A stretch of DNA of 64,000 nucleotides from an uncultured Clostridia bacterium. Its GTDB lineage: Bacteria > Bacillota > Clostridia > TANB77 > CAG-508. The stretch spans positions 18,966 to 82,965 of the forward strand of contig CANQIC010000004.1 of the NCBI GenBank assembly GCA_947623865.1. The letters are read 5' to 3'. How positions within the stretch are numbered: the first letter of the stretch is position 1; each line of letters opens with the position of its first letter. The notes beneath the pieces are model-generated. The model did not search any database and was not told the origin of the DNA. It saw only the letters and a list, made by a program, of their open reading frames with translations. The position numbers were made by a program, and so were the translations under genes. Of this stretch, positions 37,101 through 47,089 are shown in pieces.

Positions 37101-37615
37101 AAATAATAATCTTTACCAAATAAATTTTTATGCCAAAGTGCTACTTCTTCTGCTTTTTCTATATTATTATTTAGGATTTCTCTATTTACATTTCCTGCAA
37201 GGCATGCACTTAAAGCAATTAATCCTTCATGATATTTTTCTAAAATTTCATAATCTATACGAGGTTTATAATAAAAACCTTCTGTAAATCCCATTGAAAC
37301 TAATCTACTTAAATTTTTGTATCCTGTTTGATTTTTTGCAAGTAATATTAAATGATAGTAATGGTTATCTATATTAGCTTCCTTGTCAAATCTTGTTCTA
37401 GGGGCAACATACACTTCACATCCTATAATAGGTTTTACTCCTTCTGCTTTACATGCTTTATAAAAGTCTACTACTCCAAACATTACTCCATGGTCAGTAA
37501 TAGCAATAGAATCCATTCCTAATTCTTTTGCTCTTTTAGGTAAATCTTTTATTCTATTTGCTCCATCCAACAAACTAAATTCGCTATGGACATGTAAATG
37601 AACAAAATTTGCCAT
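34110..37615 (-). CDS. dnaE: DNA polymerase III alpha subunit with two +1 CGG frameshifts (35555-35557, 35122-35124) and an in-frame REP-like insert
   Basis: FVHLHVHSEFSLLDGANRI, DFDIDFDYERRGEVIDYV; junctions DLAGYSL(C)GRADLVRRAMGKKK and RFGL(C)GSVKNVGNAVVDS. Confidence 0.97.
34352..34382. repeat. REP-like perfect palindrome inside dnaE
   Basis: GGCAAAAAAGGGG-TCTGT-CCCCTTTTTTGCC. Confidence 0.9.
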
Positions 37616-37825
37616 ATTTTCTCTCCTTTGATGCCTGTATTATATTACAATTTTTATTTTTTATCAATAGGAAAAAAAGGCCTTGGTCCCCTTTTTTACT
37701 GTTTTTATTTTACATAATTTATTATTTCTCTTTACTATTTTACCAATTTATGGTATAATTAAAATGACGGCTGGATTATATTAATTAAATAATTCATTTG
37801 TTACCTATAAAGGAGAAAATAAAAA

Positions 37826-38684
37826 ATGATAAAATTAGTTGCAAGTGATTTAGATGGAACTATAATTGGAAGAGATAATACCATTTTTGAAAATAACCTT
37901 AAAGCAATAAACGATATAAATAATAAAAATATAGATTTTGTAATATGCACTGGTAAGACATATCCAATCACAAAAGGAATGTGTGATAAATTCAATGCAT
38001 CATATGGAATATTTGGAAATCGGAAACCAAATTATAAATTTAAAGACTGGTGAAGAAATCTATAAAAAACTATTAACTGATTCTGAAATTAATTCTTGCA
38101 TTGATATAGCAAGAGCCCACAATTTACATGTTCACATATATACTGATAATGAAATAATAAGTGAAAAAGAACTTAAATATATGGATTTGAGAAATTATAA
38201 ATTACAGCAAAATAAACACTTTGATGCATCTTTAAGTATAACTACTGTGCAAGATATAAAGCAATATTTATTATTTAATAAAGTTAACGTATATAAATTA
38301 ATTATTTCTTCAGATAATGATTTATCTGACATCAAAAATGAAATTCTTAAAAAAGAAGATATTTCTATCACAACTATTAAAAAGTTTGGTGAATACAAAG
38401 ATGACGTAATTAATAAGGAATATGAATATTTAGATATTACACCAAAAAATATAAATAAAGATGCTGCTTTAAAAATTTTAGGAAACTACTTAAATGTTAA
38501 TAATGATGAAATTATGGCAATTGGTGATAACTTAAATGATTTAGATATGGTTAAAAATTCTGGTCTTGGAGTTGCAGTTGCAAATGCTTATGATGAATTA
38601 AAACAAGTTGCAAAATATACAACTGATAATACAGTTGAAGCAGGTGGATTTGCAGAAGCAGTTTACAAATTTATTGAATTTTAA
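37826..38684 (+). CDS. Cof-type HAD phosphatase with +1 CGG frameshift at 38021-38023
   Basis: KLVASDLDGTIIGRDN ... SYGIFGN(C)GNQIINLKTGEEIYKKL ... MAIGDNLNDLDMVKNSGLGVAVANA. Confidence 0.93.
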
Positions 38685-38725
38685 TAATATAAAATGAACA
38701 AAAGAGACTATCCCTTTTGTTCATT

Positions 38726-39334
38726 TTACATATATAATTTATTATTTTTAATATATTCTAAAACTTTTTTAGGTACATATTTTTCTATATTTTCTCCATT
38801 TTGTATTTTATCTCTTATAAAGCTCGAACTTAAATGTATTCTATCTATTCCCTCTATTTTTATTAGTGCTTCCCTATTTTTATTTAATATATCATTATTT
38901 ATAATAATGTCTTCAAGTATATCATTATCTCTTTCTAAAACAATAATTTTATAATCTCTTAATAATCTTTCTGAGTCATTCCATGTTTCTAATTCTTTTA
39001 AGTTGTCTGTTCCCATAATAAAACATATATCATATTCTTGCTTATATTCTTTTTTTAACAAGTCTAATGTTTGGATTGTATATAATTGCTTATCTTGTCT
39101 CAATTCTATATCGGATACTTCTAACTTGTCCTCATTTTCGCATATAAGTTTTAACATATTATATCTATGCTCATCGCTTTCTAATTCTAACTTTTGATAT
39201 TTTGTACTTACTGGAACAAAAATTAATTTTTCTATCATTTTGCACTTTTCTATAATTTGCTTTGATAATAAAATATGTGAATTGATTGGAGGATTAAATG
39301 AACCCCCAAAAACTGCTATAATTTTTTTTGGCAT
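38726..39334 (-). CDS. nadD: Nicotinate-nucleotide adenylyltransferase
   Basis: IAVFGGSFNPPINSHILLSKQII, SSSFIRDKIQNGENIEKYVPKKVLEYI. Confidence 0.92.
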   Translation of the reverse strand: MPKKIIAVFGGSFNPPINSHILLSKQIIEKCKMIEKLIFVPVSTKYQKLELESDEHRYNMLKLICENEDKLEVSDIELRQDKQLYTIQTLDLLKKEYKQEYDICFIMGTDNLKELETWNDSERLLRDYKIIVLERDNDILEDIIINNDILNKNREALIKIEGIDRIHLSSSFIRDKIQNGENIEKYVPKKVLEYIKNNKLYM

Positions 39335-39395
39335 ATCTTAGTTCTCCTTTGTAATCAATATATCACATTTTATATTTTATTTTCAATATATAAAA

Positions 39396-39655
39396 TAAAT
39401 TGTTGTTTGTAGATTAAATTTGTTTTCAAATCCGTAGGGGTCGCACCCCTGGGCGACTCGAAATTGTAATTTATTTGATAACCTTTTATACGATTTAGGG
39501 CAATTTCTTCGATGTATTCGGGTCGCCGAGGACGGCGACCCCTACATCATTTGCAACAGATTTAATCGTCTGGAAATTCAGGACAGTCCCCTTTTTTCCC
39601 TTTTGGAAAAAAAGAGGGACAGTCTCTAGAATTTCCTCACACAAATTACAATTTG
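39396..39655. repeat. Composite nested repeat island
   Basis: aaattgttgtttgt...gtaggggtcgcacccc..gggtcgccgaggacggcgacccctac..ggacagtccccttttttccc..aaaaaaagagggacagtctc..acaaattacaattt. Confidence 0.8.
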
Positions 39656-40078
39656 CTAAAATCTTCTATATCTAGCATATCTACAGCCACATGTATTATT
39701 ATTTCCATTATTTGAATTTGTATTGTTTGAATTATTAATATTATTTAAAATTTCATTTAATGTATTGTTTATATTACTTATATTATTTTCATTGTCCTCC
39801 GTATTGCTATTTAGTAAATTTGATAGAGCTTCACATATACAATTATTTACATTTGATTTACAAAATAATCTTACTAAAGCAGCAGTTATAAAAGCAAGTA
39901 TTGTATATGCAAGTGTTGCAATTAAAAAAGTTTCATCAAATGCTGCAAATGTTACAATTAGAAATATTGCAAATATAAGTGCTGCAACACTAATTGGGCT
40001 ATTTAATAGTTTTTGTAAAATAGCCGATATTATTATTACAGCAATTGGTAACGCAAAAAATATTAATAATGTATTCAT
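39656..40078 (-). CDS. Membrane protein with Asn-rich low-complexity tail and CGCRYARYRRF terminus
   Basis: Three hydrophobic segments, then NNINNTLNEILNNINNSNNTNSNNGNNNTCGCRYARYRRF. Confidence 0.6.
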   Translation of the reverse strand: MNTLLIFFALPIAVIIISAILQKLLNSPISVAALIFAIFLIVTFAAFDETFLIATLAYTILAFITAALVRLFCKSNVNNCICEALSNLLNSNTEDNENNISNINNTLNEILNNINNSNNTNSNNGNNNTCGCRYARYRRF

Positions 40079-40168
40079 AGTTTTACCTCCATATGTAATT
40101 TTATATATAATATGTAACTTGTTTTATTTTTGTTAATTTAATTGAATAAATTATTGTTTGTATAAAAT

Positions 40169-40201
40169 GGGTGAAAAAGGGGCCAGGCCCCTTTTTCACC
40201 C
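40169..40201. repeat. REP-like perfect palindrome GGGTGAAAAAGGGGCC-A-GGCCCCTTTTTCACCC
   Basis: Direct inspection. Confidence 0.9.
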
Positions 40202-40299
40202 ACAAAACAAAAACAGACAGAAGAAATTTCTAAAACCCTTGAAAATACTGTAAAAATTATATATAATATATATATCAAATTTTGAAAGGAGCAAAAAGT

Positions 40300-40476
40300 A
40301 TGCCAAAAAAAATTGTAAAACTTACTTTACGGTTTGAAGCAGATGATGGAAAAACAGTAGAGAGAGTAATCAAAGGAGAAGCAAATAAAATTTCCTACAT
40401 TATGGATGAAGCAGGGCTTCTCGATGACAAACTCGAAGAATTTTTGGGATGCCAATGCAATCATATCAAAGAATAA
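40300..40476 (+). CDS. Small hypothetical protein; in-frame CGG at 40330-40332 with no shift
   Basis: RBS AAAGGAG; MPKKIVKLTLRFEADDGKTVERVIKGEANKISYIMDEAGLLDDKLEEFLGCQCNHIKE. Confidence 0.7.
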   Translation: MPKKIVKLTLRFEADDGKTVERVIKGEANKISYIMDEAGLLDDKLEEFLGCQCNHIKE

Positions 40477-40664
40477 TTTCTTTGATATGATAGGATGTCT
40501 GCAGTAATGTAGGCATCTTTTCTTAAATTATAAAATAAATTTTAAATCAAGTATTAACAAATATTAAATAGTCAATTCATTTTTCTAAAAAATTCTATTT
40601 TTTATTTGCTTTTTTTGTTTTTTATGATAAAATAATTAATAATAAATTATTGGGAGGATTAATT

Positions 40665-40898
40665 ATGGAATTTAAAAAATGTATGCGTTGTGGATGTTTT
40701 TTTATGTCAGATAATGATGTTTGTTGTAATTGTCAGTCAAGAGATAAAATGGATATAGCAAAATTAAATTCTATCTTAGATGAAAATAATAATTTTAATT
40801 CTGTACAAGATCTTTCTATTTTAAGTGGTATAAATATTAATAATTTAAATAGATATATTGCAAATAACCAAATATCTAATCTAAATATTAATTTATAA
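40665..40898 (+). CDS. Small protein with CxxC zinc-ribbon-like motifs
   Basis: MEFKKCMRCGCFFMSDNDVCCNCQSRDKMDIAKL; RBS GGGAGG. Confidence 0.6.
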   Translation: MEFKKCMRCGCFFMSDNDVCCNCQSRDKMDIAKLNSILDENNNFNSVQDLSILSGININNLNRYIANNQISNLNINL

Positions 40899-40953
40899 GT
40901 TGATTTTAATTATTATAATATATATTAAGATGTGGATTACTACCACATCTTTT

Positions 40954-41290
40954 TTAAATTCCATCTAATCCATTTTCTAAATTATATAAGCTTTTAAATC
41001 CAGCTTTTTTTAAAATTTTAATTGCTTTTTTACTTCTCATTCCACTCTGACAATATACAATTATCATTTTATCTTTTTCCTTTAGTTTGCAATCACAACA
41101 CTTTTCTAATTCATATAGTGGTATATTAATTGCCCCGATTTAAATGTCCTTCTTTATATTCTTGAGGACTTCTTACATCCAATAAAATTGATTCTTCATT
41201 TACTTTTATAATATTTTTTACTTCTTCTATAGAAATATCTTCATCATTTCTATATTTTTTTAGTTTTACTAACAATTTGTTTATATTCAT
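40954..41290 (-). CDS. Rhodanese-domain protein with +1 CGG frameshift at 41135-41137
   Basis: ILLDVRSPQEYKEGHLN(C)GAINIPLYELEKC..DKMIIVYCQSGMRSKKAIKILKKAGF..NLENGLDGI*. Confidence 0.92.
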
Positions 41291-41372
41291 AATATCACCT
41301 TTAAATAAATTTAAAAACTCCATTAAAAATTTAAAATGGAGTTTTTGATTATTATATTATATGATTTATTGT

Positions 41373-42023
41373 CTAATTTTGTTCTTTTTTTAATTTTGTT
41401 AAATCTCTTTCAAACTTTTCTGTAAGTATTATTATTGAGATTATATATAGTATAATTGAAATAGGCATTGTATATTCATTAATAGGTATTCTTGTTATTG
41501 CATATATACTTAATAGCAATAATTGCACAATTATTATTACACATATTGTAAATAATATAACATTTAATATCCCTAATTCTTTATATCTTACTATAAAATA
41601 AGCTAATATAATTACAGCTGTTATGCATGTTGGAATAATATATGGTCTTATTATATCTATTCCACTTATTCTTGCATTATTTGTTACTAATAAATCATCA
41701 TTTTCTAATTCTAAGCCATATCTTTCATTAATCTTTGAAACTAAATTGCTTAATTGTTCATCAGAAACAGATTTTGTTATTATTAAAATATCACGATCTA
41801 AATTGTTTACTTGTCTTGTTTTAAAGTTTCTTCCAAAAACTTCTGTTATTATAGATTCTACATCAGAAAATTCGAAGTCCGTTTCCAAATACAATTCTAC
41901 ACTTGTATTTTTTCCATATGTCAAACTATAATTCATACCTTTTGTAAATAACATTATTGCTCCTACTATTACTATAATTAGTATTACTGCTAGTAAAGAT
42001 AATATTTTTTTATTTTTTAACAT
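41373..42023 (-). CDS. Divergent SecF-like translocase subunit
   Basis: GMNYSLTYGKNTSVELYLETDFEFSDVESII plus membrane segments; adjacent to SecD-like gene. Confidence 0.65.
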   Translation of the reverse strand: MLKNKKILSLLAVILIIVIVGAIMLFTKGMNYSLTYGKNTSVELYLETDFEFSDVESIITEVFGRNFKTRQVNNLDRDILIITKSVSDEQLSNLVSKINERYGLELENDDLLVTNNARISGIDIIRPYIIPTCITAVIILAYFIVRYKELGILNVILFTICVIIIVQLLLLSIYAITRIPINEYTMPISIILYIISIIILTEKFERDLTKLKKEQN

Positions 42024-42132
42024 AACTTGTTCCTCCTCCAAAATTCGGTTTACGAATTTTGTACATTTAAGTTTAATGGCATAATTCGGTATTCCTTATT
42101 GGCATTTCTTACCAATAATGCCTTCACATTAT

Positions 42133-43500
42133 TTATTCTTCAATTGTTTTTATTGTTATTTGTGTTAATATTAGATTATATAAATACATTGTTATAATTC
42201 CCCATACTAAAGTCATTCCTAAACTTGATATGCTAGCAATATTATTAAATGTAAAAACAATTGCTATTATATAAATTGGTATTAATCTTAATGCAAATTT
42301 AACTGTTGTATCTTTCATAAAATTGTTTTTTGAATTTTTAAATGCTAAATATATATACATATAATTTAATACTACGGATATTATTATACCTACTACTCCT
42401 TCTATTGTTATTTTAATATTTGTATATCTTAATGTTAATAATAGTAAAGATATATATCCAATTTGCAATATTACTGCAAGTATTCCTTTTAATTTCAATT
42501 TTATTATTAAATATATAAACATTACAATTAATACAGCAAGTAAAATATACATCAAAATATTTAAATCTGTTTTTGTCAACATGCTAGATACTGTGTATTC
42601 TGATGAATTATAAGTAATAGGCAATACTCCTGAATTTAAAACAGTAGCCATTTGGTTTGCAGATTCTGCATATTTTCTTATTGTTTCTGAATCAGTGCCT
42701 GTCCCTATTGAAACATTTAAAGTACCATCTGTTATTGTATCACCAAAATATGTTGTTCTATATGTCTCTCCATCAAAAACAATTGCTACTTCTTTAGTAT
42801 CAGTGTTATCTTCTAATTCTCCTTCTTCATTTGCTACCTGCGTTGTTGTTGATACATATTGTTTACTTATTTCTTCAAGCTTTTTCTTTCCATCTTTATT
42901 AAATTTTATTTGCAAATATACTGTGTTTCCAGTATCTGTTTGTCCATATACTACTTTGCTATTTTCTATATAGCTATTATCCAATAATACCTCATTTGTT
43001 TCACTATCGGTTAATTCAAATACACCTTTTTGAGATAAATTAGATATTATGCTATCTGTATTATCGTCTTCTGTCATTTCTATTTGTATATTTCCATTAT
43101 CAGTATCTTGTTTTATATAATACTGATCTGCTCCTAGTAAATTCAATCTGTTTCTAAATATTTGCTTCGATAATTTAAAATTATCTTGTGTTAATACTTC
43201 ATCACTATTTACTTTGTTTTCTACAGTTGTATATCCATTTTCTTCTGTATACTCTATTCCTTCTTGTTTTTCTGTAATTTCATTTCCATCTTTATCGTAA
43301 ATAGTAGTAGATTCTACTGTTCTGTCGACTTCAAAATTAACTGTCCTACTATTTGTAAATTCCATTCCTAATATATATTCTGGTACCCTATTTGCAACTT
43401 TATATTCTTCCTTTTTATAAATTCCAAAAAACGATGCACTACTGATTATTATTACTAATAATATAACTGTAATTATTGTTATTACTTTTTGTGGTTTCAC
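42133..43500 (-). CDS. Divergent SecD-like translocase subunit
   Basis: ILGMEFTNSRTVNFEV..FRNRLNLLGADQYYIKQ..GVFELTD..INEGxx-like region plus C-terminal TMs. Confidence 0.75.
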   Translation of the reverse strand: MKPQKVITIITVILLVIIISSASFFGIYKKEEYKVANRVPEYILGMEFTNSRTVNFEVDRTVESTTIYDKDGNEITEKQEGIEYTEENGYTTVENKVNSDEVLTQDNFKLSKQIFRNRLNLLGADQYYIKQDTDNGNIQIEMTEDDNTDSIISNLSQKGVFELTDSETNEVLLDNSYIENSKVVYGQTDTGNTVYLQIKFNKDGKKKLEEISKQYVSTTTQVANEEGELEDNTDTKEVAIVFDGETYRTTYFGDTITDGTLNVSIGTGTDSETIRKYAESANQMATVLNSGVLPITYNSSEYTVSSMLTKTDLNILMYILLAVLIVMFIYLIIKLKLKGILAVILQIGYISLLLLTLRYTNIKITIEGVVGIIISVVLNYMYIYLAFKNSKNNFMKDTTVKFALRLIPIYIIAIVFTFNNIASISSLGMTLVWGIITMYLYNLILTQITIKTIEE

Positions 43501-43512
43501 TTTTTACTCCTC

Positions 43513-44172
43513 CTATAATAATTTTGTATCATTTATAATTAATTCAAACCATATTTTTAAATATTTTGCTGCATATTTACTCATCATTGTTCTATCCATA
43601 AATATTTCAAAATAATCTAGTACAGGACAAATATGGTTATCAATTGTTAAATCTAAAATTACTTTTTTATCTTTATTATTTATTATCAAATCTGCATGTG
43701 TAACAGCATAATTAACTCTATCGTGTATTTCAAATCTTGTCAAGTTTTTATTTACTACTCTATCTCTATGAACATCAGACTTGTCCGCAAGTATTAGTGC
43801 AGCTGATATATCACTAACGGCTGTACCAGTTTGTTCATCATGATTTCCTATTGCTGACATTATTTCTGTTCTATCTTTTATATCCATTCCCATATCTTTT
43901 AAAATATTATATGCAAGTATCGCTCCTGTATGGGCATGATCCACTCTATTTATTCCATTACCTATGTCATGAAGATATCCTGCAATTTTTGCAAGTTCAA
44001 CTCTATGCTTATCATATCCCAAAGTTTCTAATATTTTACCTGCTCTGTTTGAAACTATGCTTACATGCCTTACAGAATGTTCTGTATAACCTAAAGCATC
44101 TAGTTGCTTTTGTGCTCCTATTACAAGCTCCTGAACTTCAGGATTCTTCTTTATGTCTTCTAATGTTAACAT
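43513..44172 (-). CDS. HD-domain phosphohydrolase
   Basis: HSVRHVSIVSNRAGKIL..AGYLHDIGNGINRVDHAHTGAILAY. Confidence 0.88.
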   Translation of the reverse strand: MLTLEDIKKNPEVQELVIGAQKQLDALGYTEHSVRHVSIVSNRAGKILETLGYDKHRVELAKIAGYLHDIGNGINRVDHAHTGAILAYNILKDMGMDIKDRTEIMSAIGNHDEQTGTAVSDISAALILADKSDVHRDRVVNKNLTRFEIHDRVNYAVTHADLIINNKDKKVILDLTIDNHICPVLDYFEIFMDRTMMSKYAAKYLKIWFELIINDTKLL

Positions 44173-44338
44173 GTAAAACCTCCACTTTTGTAATTGTTTA
44201 TATTTTATATTAAATATATAAAAATATCAACTGTTTTTTTAATTTCAACTTTTTGCTCGGAGCAAAAAGTTTCTTTTTTTAAAAAAGAAAAAATTTTTTA
44301 AGAAAAATGGAGAAATCGCTCCGAGCCAAAAGTTTCTC

Positions 44339-44731
44339 TTATCTGTTTACTCCTATTATTCCTCCTACGGCTCCGGCAATTATTGCTCCTATTATCATTA
44401 TTATAGATTTTAAGTTTAACGCAAAATTTCCTTCTATTATACTTGATAAAATATAGATAAATCCAATATATATTAATCCAACTAATATTCCATTAATTAT
44501 TCCGTTTTTCTTTACTGTTGACATGGATAAACTACTTCCTATTAATATACTAATTACTGTTATTATTATCGTTACTGTTGGAATTGTACTTTCTGCTATA
44601 CTAGTATAAGTCAAAAGACTTGCAAATATTACTAATGCAATTAAAGTTATAACTATTGAAATTATACTTCCTTTTATAATTTTCTTTATATTATTTCCAC
44701 TTTCACTCAAATTTTCAGATAATTTTATCAT
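44339..44731 (-). CDS. TIGR04086-like membrane protein
   Basis: Four hydrophobic segments with IKGSIISIVITLIALVIFASLLTYTSIAE; position near HD-SecD-SecF. Confidence 0.6.
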   Translation of the reverse strand: MIKLSENLSESGNNIKKIIKGSIISIVITLIALVIFASLLTYTSIAESTIPTVTIIITVISILIGSSLSMSTVKKNGIINGILVGLIYIGFIYILSSIIEGNFALNLKSIIMIIGAIIAGAVGGIIGVNR

Positions 44732-45144
44732 TATAAAAACCTCCTGTAACTACTTAATTGTATGTAGTATAAGAGGTTTTTAGAACATTTTTTCCGTTAC
44801 AAATTTAATATCTTTTATATCAATTACATTTGCATAAACATCTGCTCTTTCATTGCTTGCTTTTAATATTCCTAAGCTTATTGTTTTATTTCTGCCTTTT
44901 CTCTCATAATCTATGAATTCATATTCACATTCCACAAGTTTTCGTATAAAAATCCTTTAAGATTTTTTGTGATTAGTTAAGTAACTTTAAAACCTTGAAA
45001 TTTCATAATTTTTGCACTTTTTTGTTCAATTTTAATAATGACAATGTTTTCAGATTTTAGGTTTTTTTTGTTAATTATTTTTACTTTGTTAGATTTTAGT
45101 TAGATGATTTTAATAATAAAATGCCTACTATTTATAATATTTTC

Positions 45145-45762
45145 TTAAATTACTTTTCTTATCTTGTTTATAAATTCTTCTTTATCTTCTATTGAATAAT
45201 ATCCATCAATTTTTCCTATCATTTTTCCTGACTTAAATATAATTAATGATGGTAATTCTTTAATATCATATTTTTCTATAAATTCATCAGTTTCAACTTC
45301 TAATTTTCTATATGTTAAATCAGCAATATGCAACATATTAAAAATTTCTTTAACTGGTATTGACTTAATCAAACATTCCTCTGTATCTTCTTTAAATACT
45401 TCGATTAAAACCGTTCTTTTAGTTGATATTACTTTTTTCAAATCATTTTCTTTACAATAAAAAGGCATATTTATAGGTTGAGCACCATATCTATCTACCA
45501 TTAAATCTTTAATTGTTCTTTTATCTTCTTCAATTTCTTTTTTTATTTTTTCTAATTCTTCTTCATTTTTAGCAAACCTAATAGCTCCAACGCCACAACT
45601 TTCATCTGATGTAGCACATTTCCCACAATTTATACATTTTTTCTCGTCTATTTCTAAAGTCTTTTTTTCTTTATTCCATTGAAAAGCTCCTGTTGGACAT
45701 ACTGTAATTCCATTACATACCTCTGCATTATCACAAATTTTAAAATTAATTACTACTGGCAT
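45145..45762 (-). CDS. 4Fe-4S ferredoxin domain fused to thioredoxin-like domain
   Basis: CINCGKCATSDESCGVGAIRF cluster motif; C-terminal KYDIKELPSLIIFKSGKMIGKIDGYYS thioredoxin-like. Confidence 0.75.
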   Translation of the reverse strand: MPVVINFKICDNAEVCNGITVCPTGAFQWNKEKKTLEIDEKKCINCGKCATSDESCGVGAIRFAKNEEELEKIKKEIEEDKRTIKDLMVDRYGAQPINMPFYCKENDLKKVISTKRTVLIEVFKEDTEECLIKSIPVKEIFNMLHIADLTYRKLEVETDEFIEKYDIKELPSLIIFKSGKMIGKIDGYYSIEDKEEFINKIRKVI

Positions 45763-45763
45763 T

Positions 45764-46903
45764 TTATTTTCTCCTTCTTAACATTTTCACTACACTTGAT
45801 AAAGTTTCTACAAATTTATCAACCTCTTCTTCTGTATTATATTTTCCTAAACTTATTCTAATGGGAGAACTTTGTTCTAAATCAATTCCCATTGCTGTTA
45901 AAACATGTGATGGTTCTGCATTTTGAGAATTACATGCTGAACCTGTTCCAACACTTATCCCATAGTTTTCTAAAATAAATAATAATTCTTCTCCTTTTAT
46001 TCCTTTAAATGCTATATTTGTAGTATTAGGAATTCTATTTTCTAAATCGCCATACAAATAAACATCTTCTATCTTTTCTTGGATTTTTAATTCCATATTA
46101 TTTCTTAACTTTTCTAACTTTTCAATTGATTTATAATTATCTTTTAAAATCAATTCCACTGCCTTTCCAAGTCCAATAATATAAGCTACGTTCTCCGTTC
46201 CTCCACGTCTATTATCTTCTTGATGACCAAAAATTAATGGAATATATGGAACTTCATCTTTTTTATACAATACTCCAATTCCTTTTGGTGCATAAATTTT
46301 ATGACCAGATAAAGATAAGGTATCAACATTTAATTCTTTAATATCTATTTTTATCTTTCCAACAGCTTGCACAGCATCACAGTGAAATAAAATATTGTGT
46401 TTTTTTGCTATTTCCCCAATTTCTTGAATTGGATAAATATTACCAATCTCGTTATTCGCCATCATAACAGCTATAAGAAAAGTATCTTTCTTTATAACTT
46501 TTTTCAGTTCATTTATGTCAAGCCTTCCTTTATCATCAACAGATAAATATGTAATATCATATCCTATACCTTCAAGATATTTCATTGTTTCTAATATTGA
46601 AGCATGTTCTATTTTTGTTGTTATTATATGTTTTTTATTTGGATTATTTCTAACCGCATTCATTATTGCACTCACATTACTTTCACTTGCACAGCTCGTA
46701 AATATGATTTCACTTTCTTCTGCATTCAACAATTCAGCAACATTTCTTCGTGTCTCTACTATTTTCTCTTTTACATCTTTGCTAAAAGAATATAAGCTAC
46801 TTGGATTTCCATAATTTTCTTTTAAATATGGTAACATTACATTTAATACCTCTTCATCACACTTTGTTGTAGCATTGTTATCAAGATAAATTTCTTTACT
46901 CAT
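45764..46903 (-). CDS. nifS: Cysteine desulfurase (NifS/IscS type)
   Basis: IYLDNNATTKCDEEVL, HCDAVQAVGKIKIDIKEL, LSLSGHKIYAPKGIGVLY, SVGTGSACNS. Confidence 0.95.
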   Translation of the reverse strand: MSKEIYLDNNATTKCDEEVLNVMLPYLKENYGNPSSLYSFSKDVKEKIVETRRNVAELLNAEESEIIFTSCASESNVSAIMNAVRNNPNKKHIITTKIEHASILETMKYLEGIGYDITYLSVDDKGRLDINELKKVIKKDTFLIAVMMANNEIGNIYPIQEIGEIAKKHNILFHCDAVQAVGKIKIDIKELNVDTLSLSGHKIYAPKGIGVLYKKDEVPYIPLIFGHQEDNRRGGTENVAYIIGLGKAVELILKDNYKSIEKLEKLRNNMELKIQEKIEDVYLYGDLENRIPNTTNIAFKGIKGEELLFILENYGISVGTGSACNSQNAEPSHVLTAMGIDLEQSSPIRISLGKYNTEEEVDKFVETLSSVVKMLRRRK

Positions 46904-47089
46904 AATAATCCTCCAATTGATATTATTGTAATTTTTATATTATATTCTTTAATATCTTTATTAATATTAGTTAATATTTTAACATGATTTTATTTTATAC
47001 GCAATGAAAATAAATGTTTATTTTTCAATACTTTTTATTACTTTTGTAAATTAATTTATATTTTATATCTGCTATAAACTTATAGTACA

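Noticed and set aside
44780-44940. Minus-strand open stretch LVECEYEFIDYERKGRNKTISLGILKASNERADVYANVIDIKDIKFVTEKMF*
   Set aside because: No clear start codon with RBS and no recognised family; could be a gene remnant but unsupported.
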